DNA from: Ruegeria sediminis | Lineage (GTDB): Bacteria; Pseudomonadota; Alphaproteobacteria; Rhodobacterales; Rhodobacteraceae | DNA length: 64,000 nt | Direction of reading: 5' to 3' | Assembly (NCBI RefSeq): GCF_005938215.1 | Contig: NZ_VCPD01000001.1 | Coordinates: 496,001-560,000 of the forward strand | Shown: positions 1 through 8,872 of the stretch, piece by piece | Numbering within the stretch: the stretch's first letter is position 1 | How the letters are laid out: each line of letters begins with the position of its first letter | Position numbers and translations under genes: made by a program | Notes under the pieces: generated by a model | What the model was told of the DNA's origin: nothing | The model's input: only the letters and a program-made list of their open reading frames with translations | The model's database searches: none

Positions 1-1
1 C

Positions 2-493
2 GGCCAGCACGTCGCCGCCTTTGCCGAAAGGCTGCCGGATTTCGACTGGCAACCGACCGAGATCGACCCCGGGCGCCGGGCCAGCATCGACGCCTACGCC
101 GGCAACCTGCCCAACGTGGCGCCGGCCATCGCGCTGGATGCGACCGAGCCGGAATGGGGAGCGCGGCATGGCGGTCAGGACCTGATCGTGCTGATCAACC
201 TGCTGCACCTCGTCAGCCTGGCCGAGACCGAGACCCTCATCACCGAAACCGCCCGCGCGCTTGCGCCCGGCGGCCGCTTCGTCCTTTACGGCCCGTTCAT
301 GCGCGGCGGCGAACTGACCAGCGAGGGCGACGCCAGGTTCCACGCGACCCTGACCGCGCAGGACCCCGAGATCGGCTACAAGGACGATTTCGACACCATC
401 GACCTGATGCAGGCGGCGGGGCTGGACATGGTCGAGATCGTCGAGATGCCCGCAAACAACCTTGCCCTGATCGCGGAAAAGCCCGCCACCTGA
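2..493 (+). CDS. DUF938-family SAM-dependent methyltransferase, 3' part
   Basis: The reading frame is open from the first bases of the window, so the start lies upstream. The opening residues GQHVAAFAERLPDFDWQPTE match the region after the glycine-rich SAM-binding loop of DUF938 class I methyltransferases. Further on, DLIVLINLLHLVS and LAPGGRFVLYGPF are the motif IV and motif V/VI-like strands of this fold. About 163 residues are present; the family is usually just over 200, so only the N-terminus is missing. The substrate is unknown in the family. It is probably a cytoplasmic enzyme with no link to the next gene, 73 bases downstream. Confidence 0.8.
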   Translation, partial: GQHVAAFAERLPDFDWQPTEIDPGRRASIDAYAGNLPNVAPAIALDATEPEWGARHGGQDLIVLINLLHLVSLAETETLITETARALAPGGRFVLYGPFMRGGELTSEGDARFHATLTAQDPEIGYKDDFDTIDLMQAAGLDMVEIVEMPANNLALIAEKPAT

Positions 494-566
494 TCAAGAT
501 CAAGGAGGCGGTCCGGAAACCCTTTACACATGCAAAGAACGTGATGTTTACGAAAGGGATATCGTC

Positions 567-905
567 ATGAGCTGGGAAGAGAAACTGTCCGCGACGCGAT
601 CGGGGTTGCGGAACCTGAACACCGCGATACCGGACACCGCCCGCGCCTTTGGCGGGCTGGGAAAGGCGGTCAAGGAAGGCGGGACGCTGGATTACAAGGT
701 CAAGGAATTCGTGGCGCTCGGCATTTCCGTCGCGGTGCGGTGCGAGCCCTGCATCTCACTGCATATCGAAGCGCTGATCAAGGCGGGGGCCACCCGCGAA
801 GAGGTCGCGGACGTTCTGGCCATGACGATACAGATGGGCGGCGGGCCGTCGATGATGTACGCCGCCAAGGCCCTTGAATGTTTCGACGAGCTTGCCGGAT
901 CCTGA
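567..905 (+). CDS. carboxymuconolactone decarboxylase / AhpD-like protein
   Basis: A 112-residue single-domain protein. The core VKEFVALGISVAVRCEPCIS has a CxxC pair followed two residues later by His (EPCISLH), the redox-active arrangement of AhpD-like members of the CMD family. The length fits these small alpha-helical oligomeric proteins, which act as alkylhydroperoxidase-like thiol reductases or decarboxylases. The CEPC pair favours the redox role, but the substrate cannot be told. A GAAAGGG Shine-Dalgarno precedes the ATG. It ends 28 bases before the EF-hand gene, and the two may be co-transcribed. Confidence 0.85.
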   Translation: MSWEEKLSATRSGLRNLNTAIPDTARAFGGLGKAVKEGGTLDYKVKEFVALGISVAVRCEPCISLHIEALIKAGATREEVADVLAMTIQMGGGPSMMYAAKALECFDELAGS

Positions 906-933
906 TCTTCGGATCCTGTCGCAAAGGAGTGCC

Positions 934-1374
934 ATGATGCGATCTATCCTGCTTTGCACCGCGGTTTGGGCGGTGGCGTCCTCCGCGCTGGCGGACGGCC
1001 AAAAGGTGCCCGGCGCGCATTTCATCGAGAACTGGGACCTTGACGGCGACGGTCAGGTGACCGTGGCCGAAACCGCGAACAAGCGCGGCGAGATCTTCGC
1101 CATGTTCGACCAGAACGGCGATGGCGCGCTCGACCAGGGGGAATACGACCTGTTCGACGAGACGCGCCGCGCCGACATCGAAGCCAATGCCGGCGGAAGG
1201 AAGGGCCCGATGCAGGTGGTGGACGAGGCGATGGACCGCCGGTTCAACGACCTGGATGGCGACGGAGCCGTTTCCAGGGCGGAGTTCGACGAACAATCCG
1301 CGACGTTCTTCGGGATGATCGACCGGAATGGCGACGGCGTCGTCACCGGCGCGGATTTCAAGCCGCAAGGATGA
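934..1374 (+). CDS. exported EF-hand calcium-binding protein
   Basis: The protein starts with a hydrophobic signal peptide (MMRSILLCTAVWAVASSALA), so it is periplasmic or secreted. Four EF-hand-type loops follow: DLDGDGQVTVAE, DQNGDGALDQGE, DLDGDGAVSRAE and DRNGDGVVTGAD. All have Asp at loop positions 1, 3 and 5 (Asn at 3 in two of them), consistent with calcium binding. The start is fixed by AAGGAG at 924-929. The frame is open further upstream to 874, but that overlaps the preceding gene. The role is probably calcium buffering or sensing; no partner is evident. Confidence 0.85.
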   Translation: MMRSILLCTAVWAVASSALADGQKVPGAHFIENWDLDGDGQVTVAETANKRGEIFAMFDQNGDGALDQGEYDLFDETRRADIEANAGGRKGPMQVVDEAMDRRFNDLDGDGAVSRAEFDEQSATFFGMIDRNGDGVVTGADFKPQG

Positions 1375-1399
1375 AAAAAGGCCCCGCCGAGGCGGGGCC
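1375..1399 (-). terminator. intrinsic terminator of the DMGDH-like gene
   Basis: A perfect 9-bp stem GGCCCCGCC/GGCGGGGCC with loop GA spans 1380-1399. It is preceded on the plus strand by six A, which read as a T-run after the hairpin on the minus strand. It therefore terminates the minus-strand gene ending at 1417, and may also serve the plus-strand EF-hand gene. Confidence 0.85.
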
Positions 1400-1416
1400 G
1401 TAGTGGCCGGAAGGGG

Positions 1417-3924
1417 TTATCCGTCCTTGCGGATAACCTCGTTCTTCGGGTCGTAGGGGCTGTCGCAGGTCACGACGGCGTCCCACAGCTGGTCCAGCAT
1501 CTTGACCTTCAGTTTCGTGCCTTCGACCGCCAGTTCGGGCTTCACGTAGCCCATGCCGACGGATTTCTCGAAGGCCACCGAATAGCCGCCCGAGGTCAGG
1601 CGGCCGACTCGCTCGCCTTCGGGGGTGTAGAGCGCCTCGCGGCCCCAGGGATCGGCGTCCGACGGACCGTCGATCAGCAGGGTGCAGCATTTGACGCGCA
1701 CGCCGGTCTCTTCCAGCCTGGCCTTGCCGTGGAACTCCTTCGACAGGTCCACGAAGCGCGGCAGGTCGGCCTCGAGCGGGGTCGCGTCGCGGCCCAGTTC
1801 GTTGCCGAAGGCGCGATAGGATTTCTCCTGGCGCAGCCAGTTCTGGGCGCGGGCGCCGACCAGCTTCATGCCGTGCTTCTCGCCGGCCTTTTCGAGCAGG
1901 TCGAACAGGTAGTTCTGCATCTCGATCGGGTGGTGCAGTTCCCAGCCCAGCTCGCCGGTATAGGCGACGCGGATGGCGTTGACCGGGCACATGCCCAGTT
2001 CGATCCGCTGGGCCGACAGCCACGGGAAACGCTTGTTGGACAGCGCGGTGTCCGGATCGGCGTCCTTGATCACCTCTTTCAGCACGTCGCGCGATTTCGG
2101 TCCGGCGATGGCGAAGACGCCCCACTGGGTGGTCACGTCCTGGATCTCGATATAGCCGAACTCCTCCATCTTGTCCTCTGCGGCCTTGCGCAGGAAGTCG
2201 GCGTCATATTCGGTCCAGGCGCCGGCGGAGACGAGGTAGTAGTTGTTCTCGCCGTTGCGCACGATGGTGTATTCGGTGCGGGTGGTGCCATGCGCGGTCA
2301 GCGCGTAGGTCAGGTTGATGCGGCCCACCTTGGGCAGCTTGTTGCAGGTGAACCAGTCGAGGAACTGGGTGGCGCCGGGGCCTTTGACCACGTGCTTGGT
2401 GAAGGCGGTCGCGTCGATCAGGCCGACGCCGTTGCGGATCGCCTTGGCCTCTTCGACGGCGTATTGCCACCAGCCGCCGCGGCGGAAGCTGCGGGCGTCA
2501 TGGTCGAAGGTTTCGGGCGCATCGAGCGGGCCGTAGTAGTTCGGGCGTTCCCAGCCGTTGACCCAGCCGAATTGCGCGCCGCGCGCCTTTTGCCGGTCAT
2601 AGGCCGGGGCGGTGCGCAGCGGGCGGCAGGCCGGGCGTTCCTCGTCCGGGTGGTGCAGGATGTAGACGTGATCGTAGCACTCTTCGTTCTTGCGCGCCGC
2701 GAATTCGGTGGTCATCCAGTTGGACGAATACCGCTTGGGGTCGAGCGAGGCCATGTCGATCTCGGCTTCGCCGTTCACCATCATCTGCGCCAAGTAGTAG
2801 CCGGTGCCGCCGGCGGCGGTGATGCCGAAGCTGAAGCCCTCGGCCAGCCACATGTTGCGCAGGCCCGGCGCCGGACCGACCAGCGGGTTGCCGTCGGGGG
2901 TGTAGCAGATCGGGCCGTTGAAATCGTCCTTGAGGCCGCTTTCCTCGCAGGAGGGGATGCGGTGGATCATCGCCATGTACTGGCTTTCGATCCGCTCGAG
3001 ATCCAGCGGGAACAGGTCGGCGCGGAAGCTGTCCGGCACACCGTATTCGAAGCAGGCGGGCGCGTTCTTTTCATAGACGCCCAGGATCCAGCCGCCGCGT
3101 TCCTCGCGGACGTAGGATTGCGCGTCGGCGTCGCGCACCACGGGGTGCTCCTTGCCGCCGTTCTTGCGGTATTCGACCAGCGCCGGGTCCTGGTCCATGA
3201 CGATGAACTGGTGTTCGACCGGGATCGCGGGGATCTTGATGCCCAGCATCTTCGCGGTGCGCTGCGCGTGGTTGCCGGAGGCGGTCACCACATGCTCGGC
3301 GGTGATGACGATCTGTTCGTCGGAAGGCACCAGGTTGCCGCCCTTTTCCACCATCTTCGAGCAGGTCACTTCCCAGTGGGTGCCCGTCCAGTTGAAGGCG
3401 TCGGCCTGCCATTTGCGCTCGATCATCACGCCGCGCTGGCGGGCGCCCTTGGCCATCGCCTGGGTCACGTCGGCGGGGTTAATGTAGCCGTCGGTGTTGT
3501 GGTAGAGCGCGCCCTTGAGGTCTTCGGTGCGGATGAGCGGCCAGCGTTCCTTGATCTGCTCGGGCGTCAGCCACTCGTAGGGCACGCCACAGGTCTCGGC
3601 GGTCGAGGCATAGAGCATGTATTCGTCCATGCGCGCGTCCGTCTGCGCCATGCGCAGGTTGCCGACCACGGCGAAACCGGCGTTCAGGCCGGTTTCCTCT
3701 TCCAGCGTTTTGTAGAAATCGACGGAATACTTGTGGATGTGGGTCGTCGCGTAGGACATGTTGAACAGCGGCAGGAGGCCCGCGGCGTGCCAGGTCGAGC
3801 CGCTGGTCAGCTCGTCCCGCTCGATCAGCATCACGTCTTCCCAACCCGCCTTGGCCAGGTGATAGGCGATCGAGGTGCCGATGGCGCCGCCGCCAACGAC
3901 CAGTGCTTTGACTTGGGTTTTCAT
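1417..3924 (-). CDS. FAD-dependent dimethylglycine/sarcosine dehydrogenase-like oxidoreductase
   Basis: An 835-residue two-part enzyme. The N-terminal half is a DAO-type FAD oxidoreductase with the dinucleotide loop VVGGGAIGTSIAYHLAKAG near residue 8. The C-terminal half is a GcvT-like aminomethyltransferase domain that normally binds tetrahydrofolate. This fusion is characteristic of dimethylglycine and sarcosine dehydrogenases, which demethylate N-methylated glycines and pass the one-carbon unit to folate. The substrate is inferred from the family only; related proteins are also annotated as 4-methylaminobutanoate oxidases. The start is the ATG preceded by GGGGAG; a longer open frame to 3969 lacks a comparable site. 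A strong terminator follows the stop. Confidence 0.85.
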   Translation of the reverse strand: MKTQVKALVVGGGAIGTSIAYHLAKAGWEDVMLIERDELTSGSTWHAAGLLPLFNMSYATTHIHKYSVDFYKTLEEETGLNAGFAVVGNLRMAQTDARMDEYMLYASTAETCGVPYEWLTPEQIKERWPLIRTEDLKGALYHNTDGYINPADVTQAMAKGARQRGVMIERKWQADAFNWTGTHWEVTCSKMVEKGGNLVPSDEQIVITAEHVVTASGNHAQRTAKMLGIKIPAIPVEHQFIVMDQDPALVEYRKNGGKEHPVVRDADAQSYVREERGGWILGVYEKNAPACFEYGVPDSFRADLFPLDLERIESQYMAMIHRIPSCEESGLKDDFNGPICYTPDGNPLVGPAPGLRNMWLAEGFSFGITAAGGTGYYLAQMMVNGEAEIDMASLDPKRYSSNWMTTEFAARKNEECYDHVYILHHPDEERPACRPLRTAPAYDRQKARGAQFGWVNGWERPNYYGPLDAPETFDHDARSFRRGGWWQYAVEEAKAIRNGVGLIDATAFTKHVVKGPGATQFLDWFTCNKLPKVGRINLTYALTAHGTTRTEYTIVRNGENNYYLVSAGAWTEYDADFLRKAAEDKMEEFGYIEIQDVTTQWGVFAIAGPKSRDVLKEVIKDADPDTALSNKRFPWLSAQRIELGMCPVNAIRVAYTGELGWELHHPIEMQNYLFDLLEKAGEKHGMKLVGARAQNWLRQEKSYRAFGNELGRDATPLEADLPRFVDLSKEFHGKARLEETGVRVKCCTLLIDGPSDADPWGREALYTPEGERVGRLTSGGYSVAFEKSVGMGYVKPELAVEGTKLKVKMLDQLWDAVVTCDSPYDPKNEVIRKDG

Positions 3925-4010
3925 ATCCGGGCATCTCCCCTTGAATTGAGTTGCCACCATATGGCGCATTCAGTTGGGGGGGCGCGCTATTCATCCGACC
4001 TGTGATGGGA

Positions 4011-4040
4011 AAAAAACGACCCGCGCCGGGACGCGGGTCG
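4011..4040 (-). terminator. intrinsic terminator of the 440-residue hypothetical gene
   Basis: Stem CGACCCGCG (4017-4025) pairs with CGCGGGTCG (4032-4040) around a 6-base loop. Six A at 4011-4016 give a minus-strand U-run, so it terminates the gene ending at 4065. Confidence 0.85.
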
Positions 4041-4064
4041 CGATAATCCGTCCAGTCCGGCGCT

Positions 4065-5387
4065 TCATCCGCCGCCGGTCGCGCATCTTTTGAGGATGCC
4101 CTGGACGCTGCATCCCTTGCCGTCGGCGGAAATGCCCTTGTTCACCCGGATCGCATCCTGTTTTCCGGCCCCGGCGACCTTGTCGGAGTTGGAAAAGAAG
4201 GATTTGACGGTTCCGAACAGGCCCGCCGCGCCCGCACCTGCCGCCGCTGCGGAACTGTCGGCGGGGGTCGCGTCGGACTTGGCGAAGAAGCCGCCCAGAA
4301 GGTTGCCGATTCCCGACTCGGTCTTGCGCATGTCGGCGTCCATCATGTCGGACAGGGCCTGCCGGTAACCGGTCTGGATCATGTCCTCCATCGTCTCGAC
4401 ACGGCCGCCGGTCAGGTCGAAGATACCCTCGGGCAGGCCGCGGCTTTGTGCGAATGTGTTGGCGATGAGCGAGGCCCCGTCGATGTTGTTCAGGCGGGTC
4501 TGGGCGACCTCGGCGCGAAGCCGGATGAACTCGGCATGGAGCTTGTTCATCCTGGCGGCGAGGTCCTGTTCCTGTTCGGGCTGGACGGCGACGCCGTTCC
4601 CGACCGTCGGCACGGGAATGCGGAGCAGCCCGTTCAGCGTGTCGTAGTCGAGCCGCGCCAGCAGATCGCGCACGTCCGCCTGCTCGGCGTCGGTGCGGAG
4701 CGTGATGCGCACTTCCTCGTCAAAGCCGATGATGCCGGAATAGGTGTGGAAACCGACCTCGCCCTTTTGGGCCGGGGTGGAGGTGACCAGCGCCCATTCC
4801 TGGCGATGGGCCTTGGGCGTGTCGAAATGGAGCCTTTCCACGAAAGCGACGCCGCCGATCACCCCCAGGGGGATTTCCTCGATGTCGCCGAAATCCAGCG
4901 CCGCGATGGTCTGTTCCACGGCCCCGGCCAGCGAGTTCGCGTTGGACCCGGAAACCAGATCGATCTCGAGCCAGGCGGTCTTGCCGTCCCGTTCGTAGAC
5001 CCAGCCGCGCTTGTCGAGCTTTTCGGCCTGGATCGCGGCGTTCTGTTCGGCCATCTTGGTGACGAGCGCGCCTGGCGCCAGACCCGAGCCGGTGTCCTCG
5101 GCCACCGAAGCGGCGATGTCCCCGTCCAGAACGGATCTGCGCGCCCACGCATCCGCGGGTTCGGGCAGATAGGCCTTGCCCCCGGCGCGCCAGCGTTTCT
5201 GCCTGTCGCGTTCGGCCTGTTCCGCAGCCTTCCCGGCCTGGTAGAGATCGAAGCGGTCGGCGATGGCGTCGGCATAGCCGCGCAGGCTCAGTCTGTCTTC
5301 GGATTTCCTGTCCTGCTGATAGTAGTCGAGTCCAAGGAAAACCAACGCACAGATCACCAGAAACCCCAAACCACGCAAAATGCCCAT
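4065..5387 (-). CDS. membrane-anchored protein of unknown function
   Basis: A 440-residue protein with one N-terminal membrane segment (GLGFLVICALVFLGLDYY); the rest is hydrophilic and probably periplasmic. I recognise no catalytic motif. The middle holds an alternating strand-rich region (residues about 130-265), followed by a helical charged stretch (EQEQDLAARMNKLHAEFIRL) and a Gly/Ala-rich linker near 365-390. The C-terminus has a Cys pair (GCSVQGILKRC). It is flanked by a terminator and an 80-base gap, so it is probably a single-gene unit. The frame and codon use match the neighbours, so I take the gene as real while the function stays unknown. Confidence 0.75.
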   Translation of the reverse strand: MGILRGLGFLVICALVFLGLDYYQQDRKSEDRLSLRGYADAIADRFDLYQAGKAAEQAERDRQKRWRAGGKAYLPEPADAWARRSVLDGDIAASVAEDTGSGLAPGALVTKMAEQNAAIQAEKLDKRGWVYERDGKTAWLEIDLVSGSNANSLAGAVEQTIAALDFGDIEEIPLGVIGGVAFVERLHFDTPKAHRQEWALVTSTPAQKGEVGFHTYSGIIGFDEEVRITLRTDAEQADVRDLLARLDYDTLNGLLRIPVPTVGNGVAVQPEQEQDLAARMNKLHAEFIRLRAEVAQTRLNNIDGASLIANTFAQSRGLPEGIFDLTGGRVETMEDMIQTGYRQALSDMMDADMRKTESGIGNLLGGFFAKSDATPADSSAAAAGAGAAGLFGTVKSFFSNSDKVAGAGKQDAIRVNKGISADGKGCSVQGILKRCATGGG

Positions 5388-5467
5388 AATCTTCTCCGGA
5401 CGGAAAACTGCCTTTTGGCCCGTTTTCCACGGAACTCAGGCGCCCGTGTGGCAGAGTGTTGGCAAGT

Positions 5468-6895
5468 TTACGATTTCGAAACAGTCCCGGCGGTTGCGGG
5501 AAGGATCTTGCCGGGGTTCATGATGTTGTCGGGGTCCAGCGCCACCTTGATCGCCGCCATGTAGCGCGTGGCCGGGCCAAGTTCTTTTTCCAGATAGGGT
5601 TTCTTGCCCTGCCCGATCCCGTGCTCGCCGGTGCAGGTGCCCTCCATCGAGATGGCGGCGTCGTTCAGCCAGCCCACGAATTCCTCGGCCTTGGCGACCT
5701 CGTCCTCGTTTTCCATGTCGATCAGCAGAAGCGTGTGAAAGTTGCCGTCCCCCACGTGACCGACGATCGGCGCCAGCAGCCCCAGCTTGGCCGCCTTGTC
5801 CTGCGCCGCGGTCACGCATTCGGCCAGGCGCGAGATCGGCACGCAGACATCCGTGGAAATCCCCTTGGCCCCCGGCCGCAGCTGCAACGACGCCCAGTAC
5901 ATGTCGTGGCGCGCCTGCCAGAGCTTGCTGCGTTCTTCGGTCGAGGTGGTGGCCGCGAAATCGGTGCCGCCGAATTCCTCGGCGATCGTGCCGAAGGTTT
6001 CGGCCTGCTCGACGACCCCCGACTCGGAGCCGTGGAATTCCAGCAGCAGAAGCGGCGTATCGGGCAGTTCCAGCTTGGAATAGGCGTTGGCCGCCCTGAC
6101 GGAGAGATCGTCCAGCAACTCGATCCGGGCGACGGGAACGCCGTATTGAATCGTCATCATCACCGCCCGGCAGGCGGCATCGACCGAGGGGAAGGAGCAG
6201 CGCGCCGAGCTTATCGCCTCGGGTATGCCCTGCAGGCGCAGGGTGATTTCGGTGATGATGCCCAGCGTGCCCTCGGCCCCGATCAGCAGCCGCGTCAGGT
6301 CGTAGCCCGCCGAGGATTTGCGCGCCCGCTTGCCGGTGCGGATGACCTGCCCGTCGGGCATGACCGCTTCGAGGCTGAGGATGTTGTCCTTCATCGTGCC
6401 GTAACGCACCGCGTTGGTGCCGGAGGCGCGCGTCGAGGCCATGCCGCCCAGCGAGGCGTTGGCGCCGGGATCGATGGGAAAGAACAGCCCCTTGTCGCGC
6501 AGATGGGTGTTCAGATCCTCGCGCGTGACGCCGGGCTGCACGACGCAATCCAGATCCTCGGCATTGACCGCGAGGACCCGGTTCATCTGGCTGAGGTCCA
6601 CCGAAATTCCGCCGGCCGGCGCATTCACGTGCCCTTCGAGCGAGGTTCCGGTGCCGAAGGGAATGACCGGAACCTTGTGGGTCGCGCAGATCTTGACGAT
6701 CTCGGACACTTCTTTGGTCGATTGCGGAAAGGCGACGGCGTCGGGCACCTGGTTGTCGATCCAGGTGGTGGTGTGTCCGTGCTGTTCGCGAATCGCGGCG
6801 CCGGTCTGCACGCGGTCGGCGTAACGCTGTTTCAGGATGCCGATGACCGTCTCGATTCCGGTTTCGTTGCGCGGCAGTGCCGTGGCCTGGACCAT
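5468..6895 (-). CDS. dld: FAD-linked D-lactate/glycolate-type dehydrogenase
   Basis: A 475-residue flavoprotein of the VAO/PCMH family. The N-terminal FAD domain carries IPFGTGTSLEGHVNAPAGG (pyrophosphate-binding loop) and PGANASLGGMASTRASGTNA. The C-terminal FAD-linked oxidase cap domain contains GHVGDGNFH and GEHGIGQGKKPYLEKE, hallmark substrate-binding segments of D-lactate dehydrogenase (cytochrome) and glycolate oxidase GlcD. Such enzymes oxidise D-2-hydroxyacids and reduce a cytochrome or quinone. The exact substrate is not settled. The start at the ATG before VQATALPRN is set by a strong GGAAGGAGG site. Confidence 0.85.
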   Translation of the reverse strand: MVQATALPRNETGIETVIGILKQRYADRVQTGAAIREQHGHTTTWIDNQVPDAVAFPQSTKEVSEIVKICATHKVPVIPFGTGTSLEGHVNAPAGGISVDLSQMNRVLAVNAEDLDCVVQPGVTREDLNTHLRDKGLFFPIDPGANASLGGMASTRASGTNAVRYGTMKDNILSLEAVMPDGQVIRTGKRARKSSAGYDLTRLLIGAEGTLGIITEITLRLQGIPEAISSARCSFPSVDAACRAVMMTIQYGVPVARIELLDDLSVRAANAYSKLELPDTPLLLLEFHGSESGVVEQAETFGTIAEEFGGTDFAATTSTEERSKLWQARHDMYWASLQLRPGAKGISTDVCVPISRLAECVTAAQDKAAKLGLLAPIVGHVGDGNFHTLLLIDMENEDEVAKAEEFVGWLNDAAISMEGTCTGEHGIGQGKKPYLEKELGPATRYMAAIKVALDPDNIMNPGKILPATAGTVSKS

Positions 6896-6988
6896 GTCTA
6901 TCCTCCTTCCGGCCACCCGATGGAACCGGCGATATTGCGTCAGGCTAAAGGGCCGGGGAACTGCGGACAATACCCATGAAACGGTAGT

Positions 6989-8785
6989 TCACTCGCCCAG
7001 CGCGATCCCCTCGCGTCTTGGGTCTGCCGCCCCCCGCAGCCGGTCGCCGATTTCGATCGCGTGCAGTCCCGAGTTCAGGTCGCGGGATTCGACCTTGAAG
7101 CCCAGCGCGGTCAGCGCCTCGGAAAACCCGGTCGCGGTGGTGTCCTCCTCGACATCGTAGGTGCCGAACCGGTTGACCAGATGCGGCAGCGCCACGGCCT
7201 GCTGCACGTCGAAGCCCCAATCCGCCCAGGCGATGATCGACTTGGCGACATAGCCGATGATCCGGCTGCCGCCGGGCGAGCCGATCGCCAGAACCGGCTT
7301 GCCGTCCTTCATCACGATGGTGGGCGCCATCGACGACCGGGGCCGCTTGCCCGGCGCCAGCCGGTTGGCGATGGGAACGCCGTCCTCGTGGGTGCGGAAC
7401 GAGAAATCGGTCAGTTCGTTGTTGAGCAGGAAGCCGTTCGTCATCAGCCGCGAGCCGAAGCCGTTTTCGATGGTCGTGGTCATCGACAGGACGTTGCCCT
7501 GCGCATCGGCGATCGAGATATGCGAGGTCGAAGGCAGTTCGATGGACCGGTCGTCGGCCCAGTTCAGCGCATGATCGAATTCGGGGTTGCCCGGCTCGAC
7601 CTCGGGCAGCGCCGCGCCGGTGTTCAGCAGGCCGCGGCGCTGCGAAAGGTAGCCGGGATCGACCAGGCCCTTCGTCGGCACGGGCACGTAATCGCTGTCG
7701 GCCATGTAGCGGCCGCGGTCGGCGAAGGCGAGGCGCGAGGCGTCGCCGATCAGCCGCCACGCCTCGACGCTGTCGGGCCCTATCACCGACAGGTCAAAGC
7801 CGTCGAGCATCCCCAGGATCTGCCCGACGGTCAGCGCGCCGGACGAGGGCGGCCCCATGCCGCAGACCTGGTAGACGCGGTAGGCGGCGCAGACCGGTTC
7901 GCGTTCGATCACCTGGTACAGCGCGAGGTCCGCCCCCGACAGCACGCCCGGATTGCCGGGCGCCGTGCGCACCGTGTTGACGATGGCGGCGGCGATGTCG
8001 CCGCCGTAGAAGCCAGCCGAGCCTTCGCGGGCCAGAACCTGCAGGGTTTCGGCATAGGCCGGGTTCCGCAGCAGGTCGCCCTCGGCAATGGGCTTGCCGT
8101 CCGGCAGGAAATAGGCTGCGGTCGCGGGAAACCGCCCGAGCCGTTCGGCGTCGGCCTCGACCAGCCCGGCGAGACGGGGCGAAACGGTGAAACCCTCTTC
8201 CGCCAGCCGGATGGCGTCCTGGAACAGGTCGGGCCAGCGCGACCGGCCCCAGCGGCGATGCGCCTCTGCCAGCAGGGCCGGCGTGCCGGGGGTTCCGACC
8301 GAAAGGCCGCCGACCACGGCGTCAAAGAACCCAAGGGGTTCGCCGTTCTCGTCGTGGAACAGGGTCGGCGTCGCCGCGCGCGGCGCGGTTTCGCGAGCGT
8401 CCAGAGTGGTGAGGGTTTCGGTTTGCGCGTCGTACCAGACCAGAAACGCGCCCCCGCCCAGGCCGGAGGATTGCGGCTCGACCAGCCCCAGCACGGCCTG
8501 CACCGCGATCATGGCGTCGGCAGCGGTTCCACCGGCGCGCAGCACCTTCGCCCCGGCCTCGGCGGCCAGCGGGTTGGCTGCCGCGACCATCCAGGTGTCG
8601 GCCTCGACGGGTTTGCCCGCGGCCTTGGCCTCGAGCGCCGCCGCCACTTCGGCGGACCCGGCCTGGACCTGCCCGGCGGTCGATTGCTCGGGCGCGACGG
8701 CATCCGCCGTTTCCTGCGCCCAGGCAGGTGCCGCGCACACCAATGCCGCCATCAATGGTCCCGTCAGCCATCCCGGTCGCATCAT
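6989..8785 (-). CDS. ggt: gamma-glutamyltransferase (glutathione hydrolase) precursor
   Basis: A 598-residue periplasmic Ntn-hydrolase precursor with signal peptide MMRPGWLTGPLMAALVCAAPAWA. It should self-cleave into large and small chains before Thr420 in the motif ELPSTSHISIAD. GSGLGGGAFL-like residues (SSGLGGGAFLVW) near 107 and PRSSMAPTIV and GSPGGSRIIG in the small subunit complete the active site of the family. It hydrolyses glutathione and other gamma-glutamyl compounds in the periplasm and so recovers glutamate and cysteinyl-glycine. Length and motif order are normal. A long spacer follows the signal peptide. It appears transcribed alone or with the oxidase gene downstream. Confidence 0.95.
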   Translation of the reverse strand: MMRPGWLTGPLMAALVCAAPAWAQETADAVAPEQSTAGQVQAGSAEVAAALEAKAAGKPVEADTWMVAAANPLAAEAGAKVLRAGGTAADAMIAVQAVLGLVEPQSSGLGGGAFLVWYDAQTETLTTLDARETAPRAATPTLFHDENGEPLGFFDAVVGGLSVGTPGTPALLAEAHRRWGRSRWPDLFQDAIRLAEEGFTVSPRLAGLVEADAERLGRFPATAAYFLPDGKPIAEGDLLRNPAYAETLQVLAREGSAGFYGGDIAAAIVNTVRTAPGNPGVLSGADLALYQVIEREPVCAAYRVYQVCGMGPPSSGALTVGQILGMLDGFDLSVIGPDSVEAWRLIGDASRLAFADRGRYMADSDYVPVPTKGLVDPGYLSQRRGLLNTGAALPEVEPGNPEFDHALNWADDRSIELPSTSHISIADAQGNVLSMTTTIENGFGSRLMTNGFLLNNELTDFSFRTHEDGVPIANRLAPGKRPRSSMAPTIVMKDGKPVLAIGSPGGSRIIGYVAKSIIAWADWGFDVQQAVALPHLVNRFGTYDVEEDTTATGFSEALTALGFKVESRDLNSGLHAIEIGDRLRGAADPRREGIALGE

Positions 8786-8836
8786 TCCCTCTCCCGGCTT
8801 GCACCAATCCGGGGCGAGTCTGCCTGATTCCGGGAC

Positions 8837-8862
8837 AAAAAAACACCCGGCCAGGGGCCGGG
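8837..8862 (-). terminator. intrinsic terminator of the hydroxyacid dehydrogenase gene
   Basis: Seven A at 8837-8843 precede stem CCCGGCC (8846-8852) and GGCCGGG (8856-8862) with a 3-base loop. Read on the minus strand this is a GC hairpin followed by a U-run, placed directly after the stop at 8873. Confidence 0.85.
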
Positions 8863-8872
8863 CGTCGTGGTG

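Noticed and set aside
1729-4005. A 758-residue plus-strand frame
   Set aside because: It is antisense to the DMGDH-like gene, is repetitive in hydrophobic and His/Val residues typical of antisense GC-rich frames, and matches no family. The long plus-strand frames at 4446-5564, 5456-6979 and 7061-8827 were rejected on the same grounds.
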